Shown here piece after piece: positions 15,560 to 23,640 of a DNA stretch of 64,000 nt. The notes beneath the pieces are model-generated. The model saw nothing but the letters and a program-made list of their open reading frames with translations, did no database searches and was not told where the DNA came from. The stretch's first letter is position 1. Each line of letters begins with the position of its first letter. Source of the stretch: HXMU1420-13 sp965229525 (GTDB taxonomy: Bacteria > Bacteroidota > Rhodothermia > Balneolales > Balneolaceae); NCBI GenBank assembly GCA_965229525.1, contig OZ245886.1, forward strand, positions 1,798,001-1,862,000, written 5' to 3'. Both the position numbers and the translations under genes were made by a program.

Positions 15560-16746
15560 TTTGTGCCCTTTAATCCCTTGATGCCTGTTGCCGCTTTTTC
15601 ATTCAGTAGGTTTGTTTCATAGCTTCGAATTCGTCCATTTTTGGCTTGATGTCTTTTCAATGCAATGGCGATCAACTCTTCAACAAGTTGTGTAAAATTG
15701 AGACCTGATTTCTCCCACAGATAAAAAGAAAAAGAACCAGGTATGGTATTGATTTCATTGAAATAGACTTCTTCGGTATCAGCATTAACCAGGAAGTCCA
15801 AACGAGATACACCGGATGCATCAAAAGTCTTGAACGTGTGTACAGCCATTGTTCGAATTCGATCTGTTAGTTCAGCTGAAATATCAGCAGGAATTACCCG
15901 ATCTGCAGAAGCCATGCCTTTGTCTGCGCCAGCTCCGCTTTGATATTTATCCTCAAATGAAAGCGTTTCAGTTGATCCAAGAGGTCGCTCACAAACACTC
16001 GCGCGACAATTTTCTGCAGTACCAAGCACCGAGCAATTTATTTCCATCAAGGGGTGAATGGCGACTTCAACTAAAAGATGAGCATCGTATCGAAAAGCAA
16101 CTTCAATAGCTTCAATCAAATCCTCTTTTTCATCAACTTTTTTTACCCCAATACTGCTACCTAAATTGGCTGGTTTTACCACTAATGGGAACCCAAGCAT
16201 TTCGGCTTCTTTAATAATTGTATCCTGATGATGCTCCCAATCGCTTTCATAAAAGTCCAGACTTGATGTTACAGGAATGTTGTTAGCTTCGCATAATTGC
16301 TTGGCTTTCACTTTATCCATTCCTACAGATGACGCCAGAACCCCACTTCCTGTGTACGGAATATTGAATTGCTCACAAACGCCCTGAAAAGAACCATTTT
16401 CACCTTCGCTCCCATGAAACGCACAAACAACTGCATAAACCGGAACCGAACTCATTTTTTTAAACAGACTTGGTTTACTTTGCTCAGTCAAATGAGTGGT
16501 TCCCATCTCATCTTTGGTAAATGAAACTGAATAACAATCTGATTCTAGTGTTTTAAGATCTTTGTAGTTGCTCAAATCGTTAAGTGGATCACCACTTAAC
16601 CATTTTCCCGACTTGGTAATATACAATGGGACTAGATTGAAGTCGCTTTCTTCCATAGCAGCAAAAACTTGCATAGCAGTTAGCACCGATACTTCGTGTT
16701 CAGGAGAAGGCCCTCCAAAGGCAATAATCAGGTTTTTGATAGTCAT
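15556..16746 (-). CDS. ddl: D-alanine--D-alanine ligase
   Basis: 396 residues from the ATG at 16746. An upstream in-frame ATG (16818) would add 24 residues lacking family character, whereas MTIKNLIIAFGGPSPEHEVS is a normal Ddl N-terminus. Seen: the GGPSPEHEVS substrate loop, FHGSEGENGSFQG near 122, the ATP-grasp block FPLVVKPANLGSSIGV near 197, and the C-terminal LDFLVN...YFNEINTIPGSFSFYLWEKSG with the metal-binding Glu/Asn. It makes the D-Ala-D-Ala dipeptide for peptidoglycan. Length is longer than E. coli DdlB. Coupled to nadK downstream. Confidence 0.93.
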   Translation of the reverse strand: MTIKNLIIAFGGPSPEHEVSVLTAMQVFAAMEESDFNLVPLYITKSGKWLSGDPLNDLSNYKDLKTLESDCYSVSFTKDEMGTTHLTEQSKPSLFKKMSSVPVYAVVCAFHGSEGENGSFQGVCEQFNIPYTGSGVLASSVGMDKVKAKQLCEANNIPVTSSLDFYESDWEHHQDTIIKEAEMLGFPLVVKPANLGSSIGVKKVDEKEDLIEAIEVAFRYDAHLLVEVAIHPLMEINCSVLGTAENCRASVCERPLGSTETLSFEDKYQSGAGADKGMASADRVIPADISAELTDRIRTMAVHTFKTFDASGVSRLDFLVNADTEEVYFNEINTIPGSFSFYLWEKSGLNFTQLVEELIAIALKRHQAKNGRIRSYETNLLNEKAATGIKGLKGTK

Positions 16747-16881
16747 CCGTAGTGTTTGCAATAATTTGTGCGGGAATGGAATATAGGGAGAATGTGGTTC
16801 TCTTGAAGCAATTTGCAATGGAATTTCAAGAACCTTTCTTCGTATTCTTGTTGTCCTATCACCTCACTCTCGAATTGTTCC

Positions 16882-16893
16882 CTCCTTAAGGAG
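16882..16893. promoter_or_regulatory. 12-bp palindrome in the ddl / amidinotransferase divergent gap
   Basis: CTCCTTAAGGAG, self-complementary, sits 35 nt before the plus-strand gene and about 135 nt before ddl. It could be an operator or chance; no second copy was found. Confidence 0.25.
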
Positions 16894-16928
16894 CAAACAC
16901 AAACATAAATACTGATTCTTAAGACTGA

Positions 16929-17825
16929 ATGAACAGAGTTATTACGCATTCTGACCAGCTGGATTTTACCCTGGCAGATTTAGAGGATATGCCGGCGCCA
17001 GGCAAAGTGATGGTAGTAAATCCTACTTATTTTGATGTGAAGTATGTGATCAATCCACATATGGAAGGTCACATTGGAGATATCAATTTTGAAGAAGCAC
17101 ATGCAGAATGGGAAAAGTTAAAGGTCGCGTATGAAAATCTTGGGCTTTATGTTCACGAAGTGCCTGCTCAGGAAGAGTTTCCTGATATGGTTTTCTGCGC
17201 AAATCAAAGTCTTCCAAATATTAAGTCTGATGGGACCAAAGAAGTGATCATGAGTGTGATGCATTCTCCACAAAGAAAAGGAGAAGTACCGTATATCGAA
17301 GAAGTATATGAGGAGAGTTCATACAATGTGATTCATTTAGATGAAACTCAATTCACCGATTTTGAAGGAATGGGTGATGCCATCTGGCATTTTAAAAAAC
17401 GATTGATTTGGGGGGGATATGGATACCGTTCCTCTTCAGATGTGTATTCACACATTGCTGAAACATTAGATACCCCAGTAATAGCACTAGAATTGGTTGA
17501 TGAGAAATTTTATCACTTAGATACCTGTCTTTGTGTATTAAATGAGGAAACCGCACTTATCTATCCAAAAGCATTTACAGAAGACGGACTCAAGAAAATC
17601 AGAAGTATTTTCCCAACAGTGATTGAAGCCAATCAACATGAAGCGGAAGACTTATTTGCTTGTAATGCCACTTCACCGGATGGGAAAAATGTGTTCATCC
17701 AAAAAGGATGTATGGAGGTGAACAAAAAATTAGAAGGTCTCGGGTTTATCGTGCATGAATTCAATACGGACGAGTACCTTAAAAGCGGCGGAAGCGTATT
17801 CTGTATGAAGATGATGCTCTGGTAA
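16929..17825 (+). CDS. Amidinotransferase-fold hydrolase (DDAH / arginine deiminase-like)
   Basis: 298 residues of the guanidine-modifying superfamily. Seen: FPDMVFCANQ (substrate-binding Asp/Asn) near residue 85, FEGMGDAIW near 144, the catalytic His in FYHLDTCLCVL near 198, and the catalytic Cys in GGSVFCMKM at residue 292. Members include dimethylarginine dimethylaminohydrolase and ornithine/arginine-forming enzymes. The exact substrate (methylated arginine or arginine) cannot be set by sequence alone. A perfect ATGCGC-GAA-GCGCAT hairpin covers the 15 nt just after the coding end, then octamer repeats begin. Confidence 0.85.
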   Translation: MNRVITHSDQLDFTLADLEDMPAPGKVMVVNPTYFDVKYVINPHMEGHIGDINFEEAHAEWEKLKVAYENLGLYVHEVPAQEEFPDMVFCANQSLPNIKSDGTKEVIMSVMHSPQRKGEVPYIEEVYEESSYNVIHLDETQFTDFEGMGDAIWHFKKRLIWGGYGYRSSSDVYSHIAETLDTPVIALELVDEKFYHLDTCLCVLNEETALIYPKAFTEDGLKKIRSIFPTVIEANQHEAEDLFACNATSPDGKNVFIQKGCMEVNKKLEGLGFIVHEFNTDEYLKSGGSVFCMKMMLW

Positions 17826-17839
17826 TGCGCGAAGCGCAT

Positions 17840-17922
17840 GTATTCTTGTGTTGAAGTATTCTAGTGTTAGAGTGCTAACTCCATCCGAACACCCGAACAC
17901 CCGAACACCCGAACACCCCAAT
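17840..17922. repeat. Octamer-periodic repeat, locus B (left and right arms)
   Basis: Left arm 17840-17879: GTATTCTT, GTGTTGAA, GTATTCTA, GTGTTAGA, GTGCTAAC. Right arm 17883-17922: ATCCGAAC, three exact ACCCGAAC, then ACCCCAAT. It ends at the stop codon of the four-helix-bundle gene. Confidence 0.8.
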
Positions 17923-18284
17923 CACCTAGATCGATAATGCTTGATTAATGCCAGGATTTGTGATCTTGCCTTGATTAAATCTTCTCGTAGTTTTTCAGCT
18001 TCAACTTTAGTTATATAATCAAGATCCTCGGCTATATAACTAAGACTTTTTACTTCGGAAGCAGAGCTTTGAGCAAAATCAAGAAATCGTACTGATTCTT
18101 TATTAGAATATCGATGAAAACCCTCAGCAATGTTAGTCATCATCGAAACAGAAGCTCTTTGTATTTGATCTCTAAGCCCAAAATCTTTTGAAAAAGCTCC
18201 AATTCGAGTCATTTTGTAAACTTGATTAACAAGTAATCGTGAATTCTTCCAACAATTTAAATCTTCAAATTTGGTGACTTTCAA
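17922..18284 (-). CDS. Four-helix-bundle protein (23S rRNA intervening-sequence protein family)
   Basis: 120 residues. The sequence FEDLNCWKNSRLLVNQVYKM, then LRDQIQRASVSMMTNIAEGFHR, then FLDFAQSSASEVKSLSYIAEDL is a clear match to the four-helix-bundle family (TIGR02436) first found inside 23S rRNA intervening sequences and now known scattered through Bacteroidota genomes. Molecular function is unknown; members form pentamers and may bind nucleic acid. The gene lies between octamer repeat patches at 17840-17922 and 18367-18454, and on the strand opposite its flanking genes, consistent with a self-contained insertion. Confidence 0.9.
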   Translation of the reverse strand: MKVTKFEDLNCWKNSRLLVNQVYKMTRIGAFSKDFGLRDQIQRASVSMMTNIAEGFHRYSNKESVRFLDFAQSSASEVKSLSYIAEDLDYITKVEAEKLREDLIKARSQILALIKHYRSR

Positions 18285-18366
18285 GGCGATATGATTTGAT
18301 ATGAACGATTTTTATAATAAGACTACTTTCAAAGCAGCTCCTTACATTTCAATTTTGTGAAATTAC

Positions 18367-18454
18367 AACACCCGAACACCCGAACACCCGAACACCCGAA
18401 CACCCGAACACACGAACACACGAACACCTAAACACTCGAACACACTAACACTAT
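18367..18454. repeat. Octamer tandem repeat, locus C (11 units)
   Basis: Eleven head-to-tail octamers: five exact AACACCCG, two AACACACG, then AACACCTA, AACACTCG, AACACACT, AACACTAT. The array ends 2 nt before the ATG of the penicillin acylase gene, so it fills that gene's 5' region. Only the right-arm type is present. Confidence 0.92.
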
Positions 18455-18456
18455 TT

Positions 18457-20868
18457 ATGATAAAGTCTCTTAGTTCGCTGATTGTTTTAATTGCTGTAAT
18501 AGTCTCCCTAAATACCAAATTTGGGTCTATCCCACCACTTGGTAAATTCTTTGATCCTGATGCAGGTTTTTGGGCAAATGCAGAAACATCCATTCCAGAT
18601 AATGAGGAGTTTCAAATCGATGGATTGTTGGATGAGGTTTCAATTGTATTTGATGAACGTCGTGTTCCACACATCTTTGCACAAAATGAGCATGATCTAT
18701 TTTTGGCACAGGGATATGTAACTGCTCAGCAGCGATTATTCCAGATGGAAATCCAAACCTATGATGCCGCCGGTAGATTGTCTGAGTTAATAGGAGAAAA
18801 TCCGAGAGTCCAAGAACGTGACGTAACTACTCGTCGCTGGGGAATGCCCTGGGCGGCTGAGAAAAAGATTGAGTTCGCAATGCAAGATTCGGCATCGGCT
18901 GTAATCTTAACTGCATACTCGAAAGGAGTAAATGCTTTTATCAAAAGTATAACTGAAGAAGACTTGCCGGTTGAGTATAAAGTATTAGATGCCTCACCCG
19001 AGGCATGGACTCCAGAAAAAAGCTATTTACTTCAAATGAATATGCTACGAACTTTGGCGGGTGGAAGTAGCGATGATCGTACCTCTCGAACTAAAGCATA
19101 TTTTGGTCAGGAGTATATCGACAAATTTTTCAATACAGACCCTGAAATGCTGGAAGCAATTATCCCAGAGTCTAGAGTTTGGGATTTTGATGCTGAACGA
19201 CCAGAAGCACCTACTTCTGAATTTATCCCACAAACCGCAGAAAGAATTCAGTTTTGGGAGCCAAACGCAGGAGTTGGTTCTAATAACTGGGCAGTTCATG
19301 GATCAAAAACAGAGAGTGGTTATCCAATACTTGCGGGTGACCCACATTTAAGCTTATCACTTCCTTCAATATGGATGGAGATTCAATTGCATGCCCCAGA
19401 TTACAATGCTTACGGGGTTTCTTTCCAGGGATTGCCCGGTATATTAATTGGATTCAATGAGCATATAGCTTTTTCAGAAACAAATACCGGTTCAGATGTT
19501 ATGGACTGGTATGAGATTGAATTCAAGGATGCGTCAAAAAATGAGTATTGGTACGATGGAAGTTGGGTTGCGACTAGAAAACGTATCGAAGAGATTAAAG
19601 TTCGAGGCGGTGAAACCATTATTGATACGGTTGTATACACTCATCATGGTCCGGTTATGGTTGCAAATCCTGACGACACATTGGGTGAGCCAATTTATCA
19701 TGCCATGCGATGGATTGGTCATGAAACTGGAAATAGTTTAGCCACCTTTATTGGGCTGAACAAAGCTGAAAATTACGATGAGTATGTTAATGCTCTCGAG
19801 AATTATGTGGCACCTGCTCAGAATTTTGTTTTTGCCTCGAACGAAGGGGATGTAGCAATTTGGGTTAACGGAAAATTCCCAAACAAATGGGATTATCAGG
19901 GTCAGACTGTTAGCGATGGTCGTGATCCGGCATACGACTGGCAAGGCTGGATACCTCATGAGCATAATCCGCACATAAAAAATCCACCACGCGGATTTGT
20001 AAGTTCAGCAAATCAAGAATCGGTACATGATTCTTATCCCTACTATTTAGCCGATGAATTTGCACCGTACGAGCGTGGCCGACGAATCAATGATCTGCTT
20101 CGCGAGATGGAAGAAATTACTCCGCAGGATATGATGGATATGCAAATGGATAATTATAGTCTTCATGCAGAAAGCATCATGCCAAACCTATTGGAATGGC
20201 TGATTGTTGATAGCCTGGCTATGGAGGAAGTTGAATTTTCTACCTTTATGCACGATTGGAATTATGAGATGAATGCGGATTTGATGCAGCCCGGTTTTTT
20301 CTACTATTGGTGGCGTGATTTGAATCGATCCATTTTCAGAGATGAGTACAATGCCTCTGGAGCCACACTTCGATATCCGGATAGAGATCGGGTAGTTGAG
20401 GTATTAAAAACCGAACCTGATTTTGTGATGATAGACAATGTTACCACTGATGAAGTCGAGACCATTGAGCAATTAGTAACCTCAGCGTATAAATCTGCCT
20501 ACAATATTTTATCAACCTATTATGGTACTGTGGGTGATGGCTGGAATTGGGGGTATGTGATGAATAATGACATCGATCATGTTGGACAAATCCCGGGATT
20601 TGGAGCGAATGATGTGTATTCCGGCGGATCTTTCGAAGCCATTAATGCCACACGTTTTGGGTACGGACCTAGTTTGAGAATGGTGGTTGAACTTGGCCCT
20701 GAGGTACGTGGTTGGGGAGTTTATCCTGGCGGGATATCAGGTAACCCAGGTTCACCCAACTACAACGCTTTTACCGAAAATTGGCGAAATGGGGATCACT
20801 TCGAATTGAATTTCTATCGTGAGAAGCCAGATGAATCTTTGTTTGAAATCACTTTAACAGGAAATTAA
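18457..20868 (+). CDS. Penicillin acylase-family (Ntn-hydrolase) protein
   Basis: 803 residues. A hydrophobic N-terminal segment (about 5-20) should export it. The alpha-chain region carries VSIVFDERRVPHIFAQNEHDLFLAQGY split over its normal place near residue 67-90, and AAGRLSELIG. The beta-chain begins at the self-cleavage site VG/SNNWAVHGSKT, with the catalytic Ser at residue 275, followed by GYPILAGDPHLSLSLPSIW. Relatives cleave beta-lactam side chains or acyl-homoserine lactones in the periplasm; the natural substrate is open. No room for a ribosome-binding site exists between the octamer array and the ATG. Confidence 0.88.
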   Translation: MIKSLSSLIVLIAVIVSLNTKFGSIPPLGKFFDPDAGFWANAETSIPDNEEFQIDGLLDEVSIVFDERRVPHIFAQNEHDLFLAQGYVTAQQRLFQMEIQTYDAAGRLSELIGENPRVQERDVTTRRWGMPWAAEKKIEFAMQDSASAVILTAYSKGVNAFIKSITEEDLPVEYKVLDASPEAWTPEKSYLLQMNMLRTLAGGSSDDRTSRTKAYFGQEYIDKFFNTDPEMLEAIIPESRVWDFDAERPEAPTSEFIPQTAERIQFWEPNAGVGSNNWAVHGSKTESGYPILAGDPHLSLSLPSIWMEIQLHAPDYNAYGVSFQGLPGILIGFNEHIAFSETNTGSDVMDWYEIEFKDASKNEYWYDGSWVATRKRIEEIKVRGGETIIDTVVYTHHGPVMVANPDDTLGEPIYHAMRWIGHETGNSLATFIGLNKAENYDEYVNALENYVAPAQNFVFASNEGDVAIWVNGKFPNKWDYQGQTVSDGRDPAYDWQGWIPHEHNPHIKNPPRGFVSSANQESVHDSYPYYLADEFAPYERGRRINDLLREMEEITPQDMMDMQMDNYSLHAESIMPNLLEWLIVDSLAMEEVEFSTFMHDWNYEMNADLMQPGFFYYWWRDLNRSIFRDEYNASGATLRYPDRDRVVEVLKTEPDFVMIDNVTTDEVETIEQLVTSAYKSAYNILSTYYGTVGDGWNWGYVMNNDIDHVGQIPGFGANDVYSGGSFEAINATRFGYGPSLRMVVELGPEVRGWGVYPGGISGNPGSPNYNAFTENWRNGDHFELNFYREKPDESLFEITLTGN

Positions 20869-20869
20869 A

Positions 20870-20910
20870 AATTATGGATTATGGAATTAAATCAGTGCTA
20901 ATCCATAATT
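20870..20910. repeat. Imperfect A/T-rich inverted repeat
   Basis: AATTATGGATTA (20870-20881) and TAATCCATAATT (20899-20910) pair exactly around a 17-nt loop, then related CATAATT words continue to 20930. It lies in the 72-nt gap between two same-strand genes and lacks a T-run. Confidence 0.5.
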
Positions 20911-20940
20911 CATAATTCTAAATTCATAATTATTGAATTT

Positions 20941-21282
20941 ATGCTACTTGCTTTACTTGTATTAATTGGCGCGTTCATCCTAAACATCTTCCTCCCATGG
21001 TGGAGTATCGCAATTGCGGGACTGATCATAGGATATCAATTCAAGGAAAAGCCCCTTCCTTCTTTTTTGTGGGGATTTCTGGGAGTGTTTCTACTCTGGG
21101 GTGGGCAAGCACTTTATGTGCATATCGCCAATGATGGTATTTTATCAACTAGAATAGCCGAAATGCTTGGAGTTGGGTCACCATTTATCGTGATATTAAT
21201 TACCGGTGTATTAGGAGGGTTAGTAAGCGGTTTAGCTACGATGACTGGAAGTTTGGCTAATCAAAAGAATAAATCTCAATAG
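20941..21282 (+). CDS. Small multi-pass membrane protein, unknown function
   Basis: 113 residues, mostly hydrophobic, with three or four membrane helices (about 1-14, 17-30, 38-58 and 76-100). The middle carries GYQFKEKPLPSFLWGFLGVFLLWG and the last helix is Gly-rich (VILITGVLGGLVSGLATMTG). No catalytic motif is visible. It follows the penicillin acylase by 72 nt on the same strand and may be in its transcript. Family not recognised with confidence. Confidence 0.6.
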   Translation: MLLALLVLIGAFILNIFLPWWSIAIAGLIIGYQFKEKPLPSFLWGFLGVFLLWGGQALYVHIANDGILSTRIAEMLGVGSPFIVILITGVLGGLVSGLATMTGSLANQKNKSQ

Positions 21283-21413
21283 TCATCCCGCATAATGAAT
21301 CAAGTTCAGCACAAGCTTGTGGCGGGATCTGGATTCTGAAAAGACTCAGATATTTTAAACATATCTAGATTCTCCCACAGGGATACCGTTAGTGCCACCT
21401 GCGTGAGAATGAC
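21282..21413. repeat. Degenerate palindromic element with GTCAT...ATGAC ends
   Basis: Starts GTCATCCCGC and ends GTGAGAATGAC, with internal pairings TCCCGC / GCGGGA and AGATAT / ATATCT. The end pattern is shared with the element at 23514-23619. It lies wholly between genes. Confidence 0.55.
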
Positions 21414-21488
21414 TGTTTAGAACTATTCATATTATCTTCATTGCAAATCTGTTTTATAGTTCTAACTTATTGTTTAGGTTATTTCAAT

Positions 21489-22154
21489 ATGAAACAGATT
21501 TTCTGGGTACTTCTTTTAATTCCATTGATGCAAGCCTGCGCCACTCATGCTCCAATGAGTGAAATGGTGATGTTTAATTCACAGGTTGGGGAAGAGAAAA
21601 TTAATAAAGCTGCAATTGGTGTTTCAATTGGTTCAGATGGAATTTCTGATGAATATCATATGGAAAAAAATATTGGTGATTACAGATATGATATTCTAAT
21701 TGAAGATCCAATTACTCTAGATGTTCTACGATTCGAACAAGATGATTGGGCAGTACATGTTGCATATTTGCATACTTTAGGCGTTGATGCAACAAAAAAA
21801 CTTGACGAAGACATCTATGGTACACTTTCCTTATCTGCGAATTCTAGTATCAGGGCTTTGCTTCATATACGATTAATAAATGATCAAAATATGGGATTAG
21901 CAATGGGGCCTTTCTTTGGGATAGATAGTCGAAGCTATTATGATAGAGATGTTTGTTATGATGATCCGTGTGGAAGCTATGAGCTTGGTCCTGACGAAGT
22001 GAGCTACCTTCGAAATGCTGGATTAAGATCACGATTCTTACTTCGAACTTCGAAAAGGCCAGCGGTAATTATTACAGGTGCCATCGAGTATGGCTATTTG
22101 TTCGAAGTTTCTGAAACTTTTGTTGGAATTACATTTTCTTTGACTTCCTTTTAA
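21489..22154 (+). CDS. Lipoprotein, possibly beta-rich outer-membrane-associated
   Basis: 221 residues from the ATG at 21489, chosen because it gives MKQIFWVLLLIPLMQAC, a lipobox with Cys17. An upstream start at 21441 would add 16 residues that break the signal. The mature part alternates polar and hydrophobic residues (IGVSIGSDGISDEYH, WAVHVAYLHTLGVD, LGLAMGPFFGI-like strands) and ends in an aromatic-rich strand FEVSETFVGITFSLTSF, which resembles a small outer-membrane barrel end. There is a CYDDPCGSYELG pair of cysteines near 170. Function unknown. Confidence 0.65.
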   Translation: MKQIFWVLLLIPLMQACATHAPMSEMVMFNSQVGEEKINKAAIGVSIGSDGISDEYHMEKNIGDYRYDILIEDPITLDVLRFEQDDWAVHVAYLHTLGVDATKKLDEDIYGTLSLSANSSIRALLHIRLINDQNMGLAMGPFFGIDSRSYYDRDVCYDDPCGSYELGPDEVSYLRNAGLRSRFLLRTSKRPAVIITGAIEYGYLFEVSETFVGITFSLTSF

Positions 22155-22185
22155 TTGTATCCCTGCCTTTCACTTTGTATCTTTG
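22155..22185 (+). promoter_or_regulatory. Promoter of the carA leader (TTG-N20-TATCTTTG)
   Basis: TTG at 22155-22157, a 20-nt spacer and TATCTTTG at 22178-22185. The -7 box is identical to that of the tRNA-Lys promoter. Transcription should begin near 22190, about 190 nt before carA. Confidence 0.65.
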
Positions 22186-22189
22186 GCGA

Positions 22190-22346
22190 ACCTCAAACAA
22201 AGCTGTACACAAAACCAATTGTTAGCACATAAAAGCTTTGAATCATCAGCACCAAGAACCTTTAAACAGCAAGGAAGCTGATGCCATTAGTGGTTACCAA
22301 AAATATTTTCAAAATCCGACGCGAGTTTCGTAGTCGGATTTTTTTT
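22190..22346 (+). ncRNA. Structured leader or small RNA upstream of carA
   Basis: From the predicted start near 22190 to a strong terminator, about 157 nt. Three stems are exact: CAAAGCT (22198) with AGCTTTG (22234), CATCAGC (22244) with GCTGATG (22277), and an inner CCTT/AAGG. The terminator stem follows. No leader peptide or known riboswitch core was recognised. It could be an attenuator for carAB or a free small RNA; the sequence alone does not decide. No PyrR-binding loop of the Bacillus type is visible. Confidence 0.5.
22311..22346 (+). terminator. Intrinsic terminator 34 nt before carA
   Basis: AAAATCCGAC pairs exactly with GTCGGATTTT around a 12-nt loop, followed by a continuous run of T to 22346. 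Orientation is toward carA, so read-through or a second promoter is needed for carA expression. Confidence 0.85.
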
Positions 22347-22379
22347 GATCAAAACTCTACGAACCCTAATTCATAAAGA

Positions 22380-23501
22380 ATGTCTTTACAACCCAGAAAA
22401 AAAGCGATCCTAGCACTGAGTGATGGCACGATAGCGCACGGCTGGGCAGTTGGCCACGAAGGGATTACCGGTGGCGAGTTATGCTTTAATACAAGCATGA
22501 CCGGTTATCAGGAAATCTTCACCGATCCAAGTTATTACGGTCAGCTTATGATGATGACCTATCCTCACATCGGAAACTACGGAACCATGGCTCGGGATGA
22601 TGAGCACCGAAAAGTGATGGTAGCAGGAGTTATTGTTCGAGCCTATTCCTGGGAATACAGCAATCCAATGGCAGATGGAAGTTTGGATGAGTATCTCGAC
22701 GACAATGAAATTGTAGGAATCACCGGAGTAGATACACGTGCGTTGGTTCGTCATATCCGAGAAAAAGGGGTGATGAACGCAGTGATTTCTTCCACTGAAT
22801 TGGATGAAGATAAGCTTGTCCAAATGGCAAAGGACTGGGAAGATATGAAAGGGCTCGAACTGGCTTCAAAAGTGACCAGAGACGAAGCTCAAACCTACCA
22901 CCCTGAGGGAGATACGGAGTTTAAAGTTGCAGCTTTTGATTATGGGATCAAGCAAAATATCATAAATAGTTTGGTAGCACGAGGATGCTCACTTCGAGTT
23001 TTTCCGGCGCAGGCTTCTCTTGAAGAAGTGAAAGCCTGGGAAGCGGATGGTTTCTTCTTCTCAAATGGACCAGGAGACCCGAACCCAACAGGTGATTACG
23101 CACTTGAAGTTGTAGAGTATGCGAAATCTACGGGAAAGCCAATGTTTGGAATTTGTCTTGGTCACCAGCTAATGGCAATGAGTGAAGGCATCGAAGTTGG
23201 AAAGATGTTTGTGGGTCATCGGGGTGCAAATCACCCGGTTAAGAATCTGGAAACCGGACTTGTTGAAATTTCGACTCAAAATCATGGATTTGGAGTAATT
23301 GAAGAAAGTGTGAAAGAGGATGTAGCGAGTATCACACACATCAACTTAAACGACAATACAGTAGAAGGACTTCGATTCAAAAACTTTCCGGGATTCTCGG
23401 TTCAATATCATCCGGAAGCATCACCAGGACCACATGATTCTGCCTACTTATTCGATCAATTCATCAACATGATGAAAGAACAGAAAGGAGTTTCAGCTTG
23501 A
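22380..23501 (+). CDS. carA: Carbamoyl-phosphate synthase small (glutaminase) subunit
   Basis: 373 residues, typical of CarA. The N-terminal half contains GGELCFNTSMTGYQEIFTD and GQLMMMTYPHIGNYG; the C-terminal class I glutaminase has FGICLGHQLMA with the nucleophile Cys near residue 260 and the His/Glu pair in VQYHPEASPGP near 340. It supplies ammonia to CarB for carbamoyl phosphate used in pyrimidine and arginine synthesis. It is followed by carB after a 139-nt gap filled by a palindromic repeat, and preceded by the leader with terminator, which suggests controlled transcription. Confidence 0.97.
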   Translation: MSLQPRKKAILALSDGTIAHGWAVGHEGITGGELCFNTSMTGYQEIFTDPSYYGQLMMMTYPHIGNYGTMARDDEHRKVMVAGVIVRAYSWEYSNPMADGSLDEYLDDNEIVGITGVDTRALVRHIREKGVMNAVISSTELDEDKLVQMAKDWEDMKGLELASKVTRDEAQTYHPEGDTEFKVAAFDYGIKQNIINSLVARGCSLRVFPAQASLEEVKAWEADGFFFSNGPGDPNPTGDYALEVVEYAKSTGKPMFGICLGHQLMAMSEGIEVGKMFVGHRGANHPVKNLETGLVEISTQNHGFGVIEESVKEDVASITHINLNDNTVEGLRFKNFPGFSVQYHPEASPGPHDSAYLFDQFINMMKEQKGVSA

Positions 23502-23513
23502 TTTGTTCTTGCT

Positions 23514-23619
23514 GTCATCCCGAGCGGAGCCGAGGGATCTCAAAAGCTTACAACCCATATTTGAGATTCTTCGATTTCGTTCACAAGCTTTCAGCTTTGC
23601 TCACTACACTCAGAATGAC
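23514..23619. repeat. Palindromic intergenic element with GTCAT...ATGAC ends
   Basis: GTCATCCCGAGCGGAGCCGA opens the element, followed by GGGATCTC; TGAGATTCTTCGATTTCG follows in the middle and CTCAGAATGAC closes it. Such elements are a familiar dispersed class in Bacteroidota-like genomes. It sits between carA and carB, extending their spacing, and its open frame makes a false long N-terminus for carB. Confidence 0.7.
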
Positions 23620-23640
23620 AATAATTATTACCCATTAAAA

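Noticed and set aside
14577..18454. CRISPR-like arrays
   Set aside because: The octamer arrays have no spacers and units are far too short; no cas genes lie nearby.
18363..18593. Minus-strand frame encoding repeated Gly-Val-Arg-Val-Phe words
   Set aside because: It is the translation of the octamer array read backward and overlaps the penicillin acylase start; no independent coding support.
22190..22300. SRP RNA or a known riboswitch before carA
   Set aside because: AAGGAAGC resembles a piece of the SRP core, but the GUCAGG half and the asymmetric loop are absent; no TPP, SAM, cobalamin or fluoride core matched.
23503..23640. N-terminal extension of carB
   Set aside because: The frame runs through a palindromic intergenic repeat; the conserved CarB N-terminus starts at 23641.
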